Assembly (NCBI RefSeq): GCF_900639985.1
Contig: NZ_CAAAIM010000009.1
Location: 1 to 64,000, forward strand
Length of the DNA: 64,000 nucleotides
Direction: 5' to 3'
From: Legionella rowbothamii
GTDB lineage: Bacteria > Pseudomonadota > Gammaproteobacteria > Legionellales > Legionellaceae
Shown here one piece after another: positions 54,301 to 61,026 of the stretch (within the stretch, counting starts at the first letter, position 1; each line of letters begins with the position of its first letter). The position numbers and the translations under genes were made by a program. The notes beneath the pieces are model-generated. The model ran no database searches, was not told the DNA's origin, and was given only the letters and a program-made list of their open reading frames with translations.

Positions 54301-56718
54301 CAGCTTCAACCTACATTGGATATTACTTTTTCTGATACTGAAAATCTAACTGCTCAGGATAATGTATTTCAATTATCTGAATGGGGTTTTACTGGAAAAA
54401 ATACAACAAAATGTAAAATACAAATTCAGCGAACTGAAATAGAACATACAGACCAGCATAAAGAGACTGGTGTCACTATCTCTATAGGTGAAGACGAAGG
54501 CAAAGCGGATGTGTTTATTTCTTCAAAACTAAATGACCGTTTCACCAAAGGAGATAAACCTAAGGCTATTAAGAAAATTAGAGATGAAATTGGAGAGGAA
54601 CGAGAAAAGGCGATGGAAGAACATGCCTCTCTCAAAAAAGAACATCATGAGCTTAGGGAGCGTAAACATGAACGAATGGATCATTATGCTGAGTTAATTA
54701 AGCAGAAAAAAGAAGAAAGAGCAACTGCAATTAAAGTGGGTAAGCAAGCAATAATTGATGGGTACCCTAAGGCAATGCAATCTTCTCTAGATGCTAAAGA
54801 ATGGTCTAATGGCCCTGTTGGTGCGCTCGCCTTGAAGTATCTGAAAATGTTTGCGAGAAATAAAGTTCAAGGCGCAACTAACTATGGGTTCCAACTCGAT
54901 AAAGTATGGTGTGATAATCTTGAGATGGGGACTACCTATTGTCTAAACAAACTCTTTAAACTGAATAAAGAAAAAATAGCAAAAGGCGAAGTTTCAGGGT
55001 TAAGTGACGAGGAATTATCTACGCTTTTAAATAAAGAATTAACTAAATTGCTGTTAATAGTGGAAAAAAGATATTCTGATGCAGTGCCTTATAGAGATAA
55101 CAATGAATTACCCATGGATTCTTTATTTGAAGCAAGCAGAGCACCAGCTAAAATAGGTGCAAAGCAAAATCTAGATGTTAAATTCCTAGGACAAGATTTT
55201 GATACCGCCTTTAGAAATTTATTCTATGATGTTTATTGTGAACAAATTGATGATAAATTCAAAGACGGTCAAAAAGAACGAACAAAAGCTTTCGATGATT
55301 TTTCTAAACATTTTAAAAGCGTCATTTTCCTCGCCAGAAGAGAAGAGCCACCACTTACTCAAGAACAACTTCAAGAACGATTAATGGTAGCTTGTAGAAA
55401 CTTTGCCTCTAAAGTGGGTGTCAATCCCGATAGAATGGAAAAGAGATTCAAGGATCGTTTGTGTTATTCCATCACTGCGGGGCTCAATAAAACAGAAAGT
55501 AGGGCAGCCATACAAAAGGCAATGAAAAATATGGTCTTAAATGGCATTCTGGACTCCATTGGAGTTGCCACGGAAGAGCAACAAGCGTTTTACGAACGTA
55601 TTAAAGTGTGGTCAGTAGATAAAATTGATAAAAATAATTTCCCATTGCCCGAGAGATTAAAAGATTATAAGACTACTCCTATTGATAGGGAGGAAATAAG
55701 GGCTGCTATTAAAGAGGTATTGGCTGCGCAAAAAGTAAGGACAACTGAGGTAGAAATCGAAGTTTTGGTTAGTAATACTATAGCGAAGATGGGTGGTCAA
55801 AAAGCTCTTGAAGAACTTTTAGAAAATAATTATAGGCCAGTTGAAAATCGCGAACCGAAGTTTGAGGCAGATCCTGAAACGGGTGATCCACGAATCATGT
55901 TTGATTCTAGCCACAAAGAAATATTAAAAATGGATCAGGAAGTCCTAAGACTTGAGAAGGAAATAAGCGATCTTAAGAAACAACGTAAAGAGGAAATAGA
56001 TAAGCTTGATCAGCAATGCAAAGATGTAAGAACACAATTGGATAAAAATGAAGGATTACTAGCAAGATTAAATACAGAGTGGAATGCAATTCGTTCATTG
56101 ATTGCCAACATTGGTAAATTCTTTGGGGTATTCACCACGGATAATCACGTTATTGTTAATGCTGAGCAAATAGATTTCTTTGATGAGCATTTCGATATAC
56201 CGACTATTATCGAAAAAGATGTAAATGCCTCAATCGATCTAACATTTACTCCACCAGAATATTATGATGTGCAAACTGAAATGTTAGTACAACGTGAGCA
56301 CTTACATGGACTTGATGATCGTATGATTGACGATCGTGCAATTGAGGTACGAGCTGAAAATTCCGTTCTTACTGCCGGAAGAATCGTTACTCAAGAAGCT
56401 GGTGAGGTACAGCCAAGAGATAATGTAGTGAAGGGATTGGTCAGTGTAGCAGTATTGGAGCAACGACAAGAAGTAACAGCCGTTAATCTAGAATCTGTAA
56501 AACTTAAACCAGTTAAATGGGTAGTTGATGGGGCACTTGAAGAAAGTGCTGTGTTGGAACCAGGGAAAGATAAGGATGAAGTGGAGGTAAACCCTGATGA
56601 GCTGCTTCCTTCTAAAGACCATATCGCTAAGGGAGAAACTGTTAGGTATAGAAATCTATTAAATGAAGGGAGAGGTGAGGAGGACCTTCGAGGTGAGAAT
56701 TCATTAGGTGTGAAGTGA
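42304..56718 (+). CDS. 4804-residue protein with DUF3638/DUF3645-type ATPase core
   Basis: Start ATG at 42304 with AGGAG six bases upstream. A hydrophobic, Pro-rich stretch (about 210-265) is near the N-terminus. Around residues 380-540, GLEGHAMQLVI (His511) and STYDSSG (Asp530) recall a papain-like pocket; Cys381 is a candidate nucleophile (weak). The core is P-loop: ARMGFGKTTLLPLVAL (Lys2950), VRFIVPKSAL, VFDELDATQD (Asp3103-Glu3104), then IGFSGTASDT (about 3395), HSRGADIKQ (His3551) and AIMRMRKI (about 3583). This order matches DUF3638 and DUF3645 of large eukaryotic SF2-helicase-like proteins, some annotated as ubiquitinyl hydrolases. A Gln-Ser repeat tract (about 3808-3825) and long coiled coils (about 4090-4145, 4540-4600) follow. 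Length and single-frame continuity argue for active selection. Role unknown; a host-directed remodelling factor is plausible. Confidence 0.8.
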   Translation: MAKYAEQITSLFSSLDKILIESYIKRIDFDQLKIIYAEILPNIIDLDRRKQLQAMLVEREKQICATFEKDIVVESALQSNLRVSDQLQVMFEDITQDILSELNKEKVKEALLQKASNMELFVLKRKLSVMTSNEALELFKIGIDAEIEKREKIPDVDPQILMDEFQEFKKNEGNLQWEAEQWQKLIKHGQEIEAELYTPPPRTYEVVEKKKPGFWTTVGNWLSKAAANTGEFLVKGVAMVVGYVPLTVYSYLFTPTPTPPPVKELKPVPDGFTEDEELELELWRDAGARDIAETTGLTAVGGTKKRDAESIQNSLHSRLAMVMASQMVAATENENHRAIKTVIGSLVRPEDNNKTILSLHDAIKGVVNPIADNPLNSEHACSKGGDADLVTSIEFELFKSLSENPEKFDKYGLKLTKTEKEQIDSYYDSMEKSKNLNHMLKHVCSDWGGYRKTDPKKGEPKDNYIKVDEDFEIKNERFEQKLSLASRSLQDAIKQLPDGESLFLETGLEGHAMQLVIKKENGKIKLSTYDSSGALENTALAKGGVSIIKDGSKGFMDTLRTKGLWRALGDIGSAISGIFQLWGMGYKSQRRNALSFTVAEDKLYTAEGLDYLSTLVRSNSMAGWAQTHIDLKIRHSTMEERDQMGYFERLSALNAQSDIYSNYIKNFSSLSDPDGVPQFEALLQRPQNTSNCFAKKSQACELYQLGKATYKKVRLAMLLEQREGILNDVCGKKGEVQAENAVKFISSQYVDMLKSIEPEYLSPDELHDVSMRLAELEKPPTTEYYKTYFNALLDAKAELLKSNPKHIAIGRIDDKIADHAKALYLYLKANNKQTEIQEIFAPAVYSADPEFDWKSGVMPLKANDGKINDAALTRLSEHSTAMAWKATIQLVNHQIQKLSVNERHIESENERLKSVSSWGVSKVTAQDLMNANIVSFVTSNDRKEYTKIEVDVGGKRREIDHDTFFSLLTKSANKEALTHPNVVGIINYLRNSSTTIEAEYQSKISNVQRQAFAERLTISIDKATNRLKADVIKLTEIKEKLTQMIDDDFAKHITSLEEQIEQEKASIGVGKNSVQLRNLEARLDLLKKEVLEIESLKQSVLTKLARLESDDTVPGSLKNRIKIANEIYGRLSDKNSDLQTSNAICHAFSSADGHLEKVHKDLMSITQTFEVDDIEKQINDRHLHVNKFRERVITAHMDTNPEFRILAELSAGRLGTEKERNREMYKQSAEERAEFYKLGKNSFLPGTVYYEIQDMNKKLKAKAFEIVERKVIVKADRYTPDDLKSMSSGNDEYIKLDGIAGELSKEPIPDELKQEWVRGMFAIWIKFERAELLNKAQNSSNPSEAINNMFHHFLEQKANIKYATLKQSGYPIDLNERQMQEMGWKPIDIEAIRQERHNNALVTAAKFKKLEDARPKPKDTPTVAVVKLTGDDLERQHVVSEVKDFEPPKENFLRLYENVVIDGSTLKFLREHPTPTLKGYARENYEQYFKDIAAHLHNLKTFNGLENKGERVLEFCDLAASNIFNLPYPPPAKLVNDIAESILERYRADDEKHSLDKGFMDLENHERSQLLTGLIKLSLSQIDPGVDAKVNPKFYSTIKQWEKLIIPRDEAMSRKISLLTPNGTEPVDITLFTEVDLALHGSPIGLEGLYEGQRGLQVALLNYGKEKSVDAELRKLADKLGMRNGDALLARQVIDYYSNQAFLLSKDGINSTQGRELFERAFLDAFRNATTAQEKEQLLHFLKDLPLNQAKMPCTLKAPHESFIDELLLKAANIDPKAFKEITGRDLPLTTATESFVNSLTVDDPLSDKKPDATDRLFGFVREINLFTLKIEHLTNKPQPLSEEDVAALDELYAKLICSNLAYKLTYDQATEETIANLKKNFEFTREMGLAQTNISKHQDQITEFSAALNQKGRAALFTKVFSAYVKDSKFDGHKIEIESSVSSTKDLPGFITLVGQVSLDVLHGVLYMGNNRLGVMPAYIQSNIALQELGIGGLPFRPKDGGYIYSEDNVEEGGNKIKASITPQEDGSLIIQRELKILDGTPKILQYIQPDKMSAVPIALKRRLNAAHYFVDSQGEIHGFTADFKPVLQLSLGDNEIWSGKLIDHRGKSIDISLHTLEESAAHDLTSVFPADEMINVNKNTVYVPSIAKYVIYDEVLASYFLSDNDSIADLSSRMHFDIKKDGSAFITKQLSSSEEREVNNYQEQIKKLKEQVPTLKTQIIKNAKALLEKVGMEPDALEKENIQDEEINSLIQQAREKITLLGDTLVQKDAHLLEKQIQKDQSRVKLLEGTGLLSRQAREDVAKKINGLENKIREITNPEYFVFVAKSPQIEELEQSLAKLKEAMEQSYLEFKAGGKDRDTLATQYEAKKNAYLQGKFKLDQAYSAASYLRTYSEHGGLLKAKDFQSILHIASVEGKTTVLTTLLGTNIPKIPLKSTELDQLHNIKKTFLAKNEPLTIEDRTARLMLIGTELQHHMLERAACAYGRLDKWDRDAYNTLTAQFLSEMDGILRVEKEHPGTFPHEQFSELWSTLQAEFTDKTKISEIWAAIQSKYPEGERIEFDPNMIDHFFIKPITPVDTGEKKPISINTRTTDMPIESMGARSLVTIRLHSNPQELIDKAQLELEERLRTDLSEHGESVQAQEDGYYYENYGIFNKKTLEKLFSVTPSHKGLGGLSEENVSKLFDLMKQNGWIRSVEPKEKGQFQLALHPSEFYSSHKIASYLAEKGFAQGEIRSISDRLETFLYQTAVNGGTYSIKTGAREELIEKVTEAQEKCNIEYLMAKDKLESILANSSPQVTFAELNSAYLLNDYSRLLSKFPIGTDLKKIEISLNNGMTRLLYYKTELDHLNDIEETFKKGEDAKAVSMLHIKRNYHLDRLLDSEIALDTTATDPKLVEQERKMQRAYLLFESGFGHRCNTRQVNIFRGLLLDEETNPDKIDSAQARMGFGKTTLLPLVALYKTDPSKLVRFIVPKSALETNTADMSSSLGDLLGGRAVKDDFQRYRIETDPQPDMGLESPRLQSLQNAKEDLKKRLALYERIRENREVLVQAPNVRNSMECQAKIFLDMLNRINPKETLQRQELVECIAVLNQIRSMTTVSVFDELDATQDSATTDVNYTSGIKESLDSAEIYPLEVITQTIKAAKDRSPDALADALLAQFNIVDDSQQSIKKYIMSLEEEQPSGVTQANCKQIYLMRAVLTDPVMLSVFIEKEPGTDFGVWFQTASDGSKQYDYDALKTGGEAKSTKPLLITIPYQAANTPKPQGSRFDNPEVTAITTFLYYLDSKTKVYEDPHLEFLIESIRTGVGEKPFLDQSGQQIDPEFRELFEKLKELADIQDPIFRNSQRHEYFKTLDKDGAAFRKMLARTIIQEQIKFDTGKANSNRYEQGTMQDVVIGFSGTASDTSSHFKQDMLDPAADGNMTLGIMGRQNCQTTTTLDTDGFTKKGDYTANLIQALAESSFQDQTRTFIDVGGLCKISNRGVAFEIAKQLKLKEEPLKGLKGVIFYDDVTNMKKVLSLDESGKETIVDLTPDMVAESDKNGSYFTYYDQSHSRGADIKQMNGANAVLTLNFTVTNNDYKQAIMRMRKIIDKAAGQSFSIAVPENVKKQILIDLKLTPEDRPEGLTGNDIAFWLRQKELKSDLNNISVFKAELDSIVKNAILQQQAEITKLMGSGNLTDEQVKHFSTFVQKLNEISSLPFIPNTVGDLKAKYGGKYGETTKEQFIKDLETLFKKRMDELYQAVDQARIDLELPERQGKGVPEKDLDTKDPYFAMKKRIIARRESQLSDKFVIPSDRGNALAEAEAVTENQSQSQSQSQSQSQSQTQTHSFSEVNNEEVVVEARLLKHDMTVDPTSVAYLSKPSEISVLPLASKIAHMTKLFLDDDPVRCSPTYKTTDPLPPVRYFVAREVGNPQVILINQDEANKFKASPQEGWSLYDIRVTKTHETSKAKVLTPLVGPEIASLQDPTVNKLNFAAFRKPVVGSTVSELAESFKGILTPKQLQPTLDITFSDTENLTAQDNVFQLSEWGFTGKNTTKCKIQIQRTEIEHTDQHKETGVTISIGEDEGKADVFISSKLNDRFTKGDKPKAIKKIRDEIGEEREKAMEEHASLKKEHHELRERKHERMDHYAELIKQKKEERATAIKVGKQAIIDGYPKAMQSSLDAKEWSNGPVGALALKYLKMFARNKVQGATNYGFQLDKVWCDNLEMGTTYCLNKLFKLNKEKIAKGEVSGLSDEELSTLLNKELTKLLLIVEKRYSDAVPYRDNNELPMDSLFEASRAPAKIGAKQNLDVKFLGQDFDTAFRNLFYDVYCEQIDDKFKDGQKERTKAFDDFSKHFKSVIFLARREEPPLTQEQLQERLMVACRNFASKVGVNPDRMEKRFKDRLCYSITAGLNKTESRAAIQKAMKNMVLNGILDSIGVATEEQQAFYERIKVWSVDKIDKNNFPLPERLKDYKTTPIDREEIRAAIKEVLAAQKVRTTEVEIEVLVSNTIAKMGGQKALEELLENNYRPVENREPKFEADPETGDPRIMFDSSHKEILKMDQEVLRLEKEISDLKKQRKEEIDKLDQQCKDVRTQLDKNEGLLARLNTEWNAIRSLIANIGKFFGVFTTDNHVIVNAEQIDFFDEHFDIPTIIEKDVNASIDLTFTPPEYYDVQTEMLVQREHLHGLDDRMIDDRAIEVRAENSVLTAGRIVTQEAGEVQPRDNVVKGLVSVAVLEQRQEVTAVNLESVKLKPVKWVVDGALEESAVLEPGKDKDEVEVNPDELLPSKDHIAKGETVRYRNLLNEGRGEEDLRGENSLGVK

Positions 56719-57056
56719 GAGAGAATCTTGAGTCCCTTATGGGAGCAATGCTGGGTGCCTTAATTGGCTTCGCGTAGCTCCCTTAGCTTGTCCGTTATCA
56801 TAACTCGTGGTTTGGGATAAACGTTCAATAGACGAGACAGGATGCGCTCCCAAACCTCTCGGTAGCTGTCATTAAATCGATGAGAACTCTATTCTACAAT
56901 GGTGATAATCTCAACGGAGTAACGCTACCTTTTCAGCTTCTTGTTCTTGATTAAATAAACTCCAGTTTAGCTTATAGTTTAGTTAACGGGTTCAGATTAT
57001 GTTATATTTAATTCATTCAGATCGATTGTTGAACATAGAGAATAAAAGGTCATACC
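56719..57056. other. intergenic region with a gene relic
   Basis: Contains the leftward relic at 56760-56940 and the promoter/leader for the gene at 57057 (AAGG before its ATG). Confidence 0.45.
56760..56940 (-). pseudogene. relic of an unidentified gene with two in-frame stops
   Basis: One leftward frame reads KLKR-stop-RYSVEIITIVE-stop-SSHRFNDSYREVWERILSRL ... PKPRVMITDKLRELREAN. The amino-acid content is strongly protein-like but interrupted by two stops, and the N-terminus is missing. Family not recognised. Confidence 0.5.
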
Positions 57057-58277
57057 ATGAAAACACTTAATAAAATTTTAGGATTTAGTTTTTTAGAGGC
57101 TATTTCAAATGGAATCAATGCAAACAGTAACTACCCTAGTGCGAGTATTCAAGAGCCCGGAGGATATTTCTGTATCACTGTTGAAGCTGGTAAAGAAGAA
57201 AATGAAAAATTTGAGCAGTTTATCAAGATTTTTCCTGAGTTATGTGTACAGTATGCCATCCCATTGTTGTCTAACCATAATGAATATACTAGGAAAAGAG
57301 TGCCACAAGGTGCTACTGATCTAATTAAATATGAATTTTTTATTAGTCCAGATGATCTTGATAGAATTTTGATGAATGAAAGTGAGTCCTATCGAGGATA
57401 TCGTTCTACAGGGTCAATTTTGCGCTTAGCTTACCCTTTGCAGGAGGCTTTTAAAATAGACACTATCTGTTTATTTCCTGTATTGGAAATGGATTCGAAT
57501 CAAATAATGCTGCGTATAGCGGGTTGCAATGCTAGTGAAACCATAACTACTCAATTAGCTTATTATTTTACTAAGTATCTTTCTCTTGAGGCGGGCTCGG
57601 CTGAACTCTATGGCCATCATATAGCTCCTATTGTAGAGGAAAAAATAGGGCTGTATGCTAGCGATTTTTTAGAGGTAGCTCTTGAAACTATAGGGATAAA
57701 AACTCAATTGAATCATCAATCTGAAGAGGGATTTACTGTACTTTCCTTAGAGGGGGAAGCCCGGGAATTCCTTGTTGAGATAGATTCCGAAGCCAGAACT
57801 ATTTATCGTCTATTAGGTGTAGTAACTCCTGATGAACTACCTAATCTAAAATCGATAGAAGTTCCCATAACTAAATATCTTAAGGCTTTATTTAGTAAAC
57901 TTTCTACTAAAGGCATGTCTATTGGAGAGGAGTTACTCGAGATGGTGGACAATATTAAATCGCTACAAGAGGAAGTGGAGACTTTATCAAAAGAAGGTGA
58001 GATAACTGACGACATCAAAGAAAAAACAAGTAAATTAAGTATGCTCACACTATCCTATAGATTAACTAATGAGCGATTTGCCCGGTATTATAACGGGATG
58101 CAAACCATTCTAGAAATACTGAACCACATCTATAGTGAGAAAATAGCAAAGCAAACGACTGAGAATCAAGCAAAAGTATTTACATCGTTACCGTTAGCCC
58201 CCACATTTTATCAGGCTGCAGAAGAGAAAGAGTTAAAGGATGGAAGTTCTCCTGAGATAAGTCCCAGAAACAATTGA
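57057..58277 (+). CDS. hypothetical protein, 406 residues, candidate effector
   Basis: AAGG lies eight bases before the ATG. Alpha/beta composition over residues 1-300 with no motif I recognise; a coiled coil at about 310-345 (MVDNIKSLQEEVETLSKEGE). The end (AAEEKELKDGSSPEISPRNN) has an E-block-like acidic patch. It follows the 4804-residue gene on the same strand, 338 bases downstream, and may be functionally linked. Confidence 0.5.
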   Translation: MKTLNKILGFSFLEAISNGINANSNYPSASIQEPGGYFCITVEAGKEENEKFEQFIKIFPELCVQYAIPLLSNHNEYTRKRVPQGATDLIKYEFFISPDDLDRILMNESESYRGYRSTGSILRLAYPLQEAFKIDTICLFPVLEMDSNQIMLRIAGCNASETITTQLAYYFTKYLSLEAGSAELYGHHIAPIVEEKIGLYASDFLEVALETIGIKTQLNHQSEEGFTVLSLEGEAREFLVEIDSEARTIYRLLGVVTPDELPNLKSIEVPITKYLKALFSKLSTKGMSIGEELLEMVDNIKSLQEEVETLSKEGEITDDIKEKTSKLSMLTLSYRLTNERFARYYNGMQTILEILNHIYSEKIAKQTTENQAKVFTSLPLAPTFYQAAEEKELKDGSSPEISPRNN

Positions 58278-58360
58278 GATCAATGTGCTTGGATTAAGTG
58301 GTTTTGTTGGGATAGTAGAATTGATTTAGTCCAAAAAAGTATCCCGATAATTCAAACAAT

Positions 58361-58382
58361 AAAGGCCTCTTCGTGGCCTTTA
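58361..58382. terminator. bidirectional terminator hairpin
   Basis: AAAGGCC-TCTTCGT-GGCCTTT forms a 7-bp stem between convergent genes (58277 and 58426), with a short T-rich tail to the right. Confidence 0.65.
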
Positions 58383-58400
58383 TCTTAATGTCATTTAGCT

Positions 58401-58427
58401 AATTGTTTGGGATAATCCCAAACAATT
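58401..58427. repeat. perfect 12-bp inverted repeat at a stop codon
   Basis: AATTGTTTGGGA and TCCCAAACAATT flank a TAA loop. It overlaps the stop codon (58426-58428) of the leftward secreted-protein gene. A terminator or operator role are both possible. Confidence 0.55.
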
Positions 58428-58944
58428 AGGTCGATTTTTTTAATACACATACTGCTTCTGAGGAGTAAGGAGCCTGAAGTTCGAGTGTGTCGCCTTTTTT
58501 AAATAAATTAACATGTAATGAGGTTGAGAGAAGTCTGCTCCCAGTTTTAGATGGCCCCATTTCTGCTATGGACTCATAGTTAATTGACATCATATCGCCA
58601 TAAGGAGCGCTAACCTGCTGAATTGTAGCCTCTCTCTTATCAGATGTGCTGTTACTTTGAGAGGATAGTTGGCCTAGATTAAGCACCACGCTCTCTTCTT
58701 CATTGTCACCAAAAGTTAAGGACATTTGTTTTTTGTTTTGGGTAATGGTAAGTCGAAGCTCCCAGTCTCCATCTTCTGCATCACCGACACATAAGCCCAC
58801 CCATACGCCTGAGAAGTCATTAAACTTAGCACTGTGTTGATGGGGGGCTGATGTTTGGGGACTCAGATTTTTTTTGTAAAAAGAAAAGGCGAACGTATTT
58901 GCTGCAAGCATTGAGGTGATGATTAAAAAGGCTAATTTTTTCAT
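58426..58944 (-). CDS. secreted hypothetical protein
   Basis: 172 residues, GGAG before the ATG. Signal peptide 1-19 (MKKLAFLIITSMLAANTFA-F). The mature part opens with a His/Ser-rich linker, then FSGVWVGLCVGDAEDGDWELRL and alternating beta strands, giving a small lipocalin-like or beta-sandwich look. Two Cys (in GLCVG and AVCVLKK) could form one disulfide across the domain. Periplasmic or secreted. Not assigned to a family. Confidence 0.65.
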   Translation of the reverse strand: MKKLAFLIITSMLAANTFAFSFYKKNLSPQTSAPHQHSAKFNDFSGVWVGLCVGDAEDGDWELRLTITQNKKQMSLTFGDNEEESVVLNLGQLSSQSNSTSDKREATIQQVSAPYGDMMSINYESIAEMGPSKTGSRLLSTSLHVNLFKKGDTLELQAPYSSEAVCVLKKST

Positions 58945-59240
58945 AATTTCTCCATATTAAGACCTGAAATGCTTTGAGTTCTTATGAGATTCACTTGAAA
59001 GAACTCAGGACTGCGCAAACCATATCATTAATTGAGTGTGATAACAATTTGCAAGACATCCTACACTTAAAAGGAATTATTCAGACTGAGCCATACTATT
59101 TATGACTGATATGAAAAAATTATTTCTCGCCTAGTCAATAGGTTAGATTCTCTTAATAGAAAACCATATTCTAGCTGGATTTACAAAAGAGGTTTAGGTC
59201 TCTATGATATCTGTAACGGTAATCAAAAAAAGAGTAGATT
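58945..59240. other. divergent promoter region of the secreted protein and umuD
   Basis: No canonical LexA box (CTGT-N8-ACAG) is visible before the umuD ATG; the nearest stretch is CTGTAACGGTAATC at about 59211, lacking the right half. Legionella generally lack a classical LexA regulon, so the absence is not surprising. Confidence 0.4.
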
Positions 59241-59744
59241 ATGTCTCCACGTGGTGGTAAACGAGATGGCTCGGGGCGTCCTCGAGGTGAGCCATCAACA
59301 ACAATTCGCGTTCCAGTGTCTCAAGTGGATGCAATTAAGGAGTTTATTTTTAAAACCTACCAACTTCCTGTATTTGCAAGCAAAGTACAAGCAGGATTCC
59401 CCTCACCTGCGGACGATTATATTGAAGGTTATTTGGATTTAAATACTCAATTTATTCAGAATCCTTCTGCAACATTTGTGGTGCAAGCGACCGGTGATTC
59501 GATGGTTGATGCGGGTATTTTTCCCGGGGCTTACCTCATAGTGGACCGGAGCATTGCAGCTACCGATGGCCGTATCGTGATTGCGGCGGTGAATGGGGAG
59601 CTGACGGTAAAGCGGTTGTCTAAGAGAGGAGGCCGTGTGCAATTACTGCCTGCTAATCCGCAATTTGAACCCATCGATATTACGGAAGAAAGCGAGATGG
59701 TTATTTGGGGTGTGGTTACCCTGGTATTGCACGAGCCCTTATAA
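59241..59744 (+). CDS. umuD: UmuD-like S24-family self-cleaving protein
   Basis: 167 residues. The auto-cleavage site is QAG (Ala51-Gly52), the Ser nucleophile is in ATGDSMVDAG (Ser87), and the general-base Lys is in ELTVKRL (Lys124). After RecA-stimulated cleavage UmuD' forms pol V with UmuC. The N-terminal arm is longer than E. coli UmuD and opens with MSPRGGKRDGSGRPRG, a basic AT-hook-like stretch seen in some mobile and Legionella UmuD forms. The stop is one base before the umuC start. Part of a umuD-umuC-dinB operon. Confidence 0.92.
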   Translation: MSPRGGKRDGSGRPRGEPSTTIRVPVSQVDAIKEFIFKTYQLPVFASKVQAGFPSPADDYIEGYLDLNTQFIQNPSATFVVQATGDSMVDAGIFPGAYLIVDRSIAATDGRIVIAAVNGELTVKRLSKRGGRVQLLPANPQFEPIDITEESEMVIWGVVTLVLHEPL

Positions 59745-59745
59745 C

Positions 59746-61026
59746 ATGTTTGCCCTGATTGATTGTAATAATTTTTATGCCAGCTGTGAGCGCTTGTTTC
59801 GCCCCGACTTATGGCATGTTCCCATCGTGGTTTTGTCGAATAACGATGGTTGCTGCATTGCGCGCTCCAATGAAGCAAAGGATTTGGGCATCGCGATGGG
59901 GGCACCCTATTTCAAAATTAAGAATTTATGCAAGCAGCATGGGGTAAAAGCATTTTCCTCCAACTACACCCTCTATGGCAACATCAGTCATCGGGTCATG
60001 TGCACCATAGAAGAATTCTGGCCTCATCTGGAGGTGTATTCCATTGATGAGGCCTTTATCGATTTGAGCAGCTTGCCAGTAGCCTTGCATGATACCTTTT
60101 GCCAAGATTTGCAAAAAAAAATTCTAAGACACACAGGAATTTCTACTTCCATTGGTATTGGTCCCACTAAAACGTTAGCGAAAGTGGCTAATTATCTGTG
60201 TAAAAAAGTCTTTAAAGTACCGGTATTTAATATTACCACTCAACGAGAGGCGTGGTTAAAGCAAATCGGTGTTGGGGATGTATGGGGGATAGGGCGGCAA
60301 TGGGAAAAAAAACTAATTGCTCGGGGGATTAACACGGCATACGACCTAGCCTGTGCCAGCCCCCACCATTTAAAAAAGAGTTTTAATGTAGTGATTATGC
60401 GGATCGTTATGGAATTGCAGGGCATCGCCTGCGGTGGGTTGGAAGAAATAGAGCCCAAGCAAAGCATCCTGTCTTCTAAAAGTTTTGGTGCTATGCAAAC
60501 CGAGTGGGCATCCATTGCGGAGTCGGTGAGCAGTCACTGCGCACGTGCGGTGGAGAAAATGCGCGCACAACATTTGGTGGCCCAACGAATATATGTTTTT
60601 GTACATACCAACCGTTTCCGCGAGGATTTAGCCCAGCACTTTCAAGCCATGGAATTTCGCCTGATTAATCCGACGGATGATTTGCGCTTGATTACACGAA
60701 ATGCCAAGCGCTGTTTACGTCGAATCTTCAAGCCAGGCTATTTCTACAAAAAAGTAGGCGTTTGCTTGGAGGACTTAATTCCCAAAGCTCACAGACAATT
60801 GGACATGTTTCACCAGCCCGCCGAGGAGCGGCTCGAGCATAGCGAACAGTTAATGAGTGTGTTTGACCGAATCAATGCCAAATATGGGCGCAGCACCATT
60901 CGTTTAGCGGCTGAAGGGTATTCTAAACCATGGGCCATGCGTGCTGAGTTGAAGTCTCCTGCCTACACTACGCGTTGGACGGATGTGCCCCAGGTGCATT
61001 GCGGGGATGGAGCTCAAAAAGCATGA
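59746..61026 (+). CDS. umuC: UmuC-like Y-family DNA polymerase (pol V catalytic subunit)
   Basis: 426 residues from ATG 59746, one base after the umuD stop. Y-family palm motifs: FALIDCNNFYASCERLF (Asp6) and YSIDEAFIDL (Asp101, Glu102). SNNDGCCIARSNEAK is the finger block typical of UmuC. The clamp-binding motif is RQLDMF (near residue 352). The C-terminal part matches UmuC (YGRSTIRLAAEGYSKPWAM). Synthesises past lesions with low fidelity together with UmuD'. The frame overlaps dinB by four bases (ATGA), so translation is coupled. Confidence 0.93.
   Translation: MFALIDCNNFYASCERLFRPDLWHVPIVVLSNNDGCCIARSNEAKDLGIAMGAPYFKIKNLCKQHGVKAFSSNYTLYGNISHRVMCTIEEFWPHLEVYSIDEAFIDLSSLPVALHDTFCQDLQKKILRHTGISTSIGIGPTKTLAKVANYLCKKVFKVPVFNITTQREAWLKQIGVGDVWGIGRQWEKKLIARGINTAYDLACASPHHLKKSFNVVIMRIVMELQGIACGGLEEIEPKQSILSSKSFGAMQTEWASIAESVSSHCARAVEKMRAQHLVAQRIYVFVHTNRFREDLAQHFQAMEFRLINPTDDLRLITRNAKRCLRRIFKPGYFYKKVGVCLEDLIPKAHRQLDMFHQPAEERLEHSEQLMSVFDRINAKYGRSTIRLAAEGYSKPWAMRAELKSPAYTTRWTDVPQVHCGDGAQKA

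Noticed and set aside
59195..59240. LexA (SOS) box before umuD
   Set aside because: Only a left half-site CTGTAACG is present, with no matching right half.
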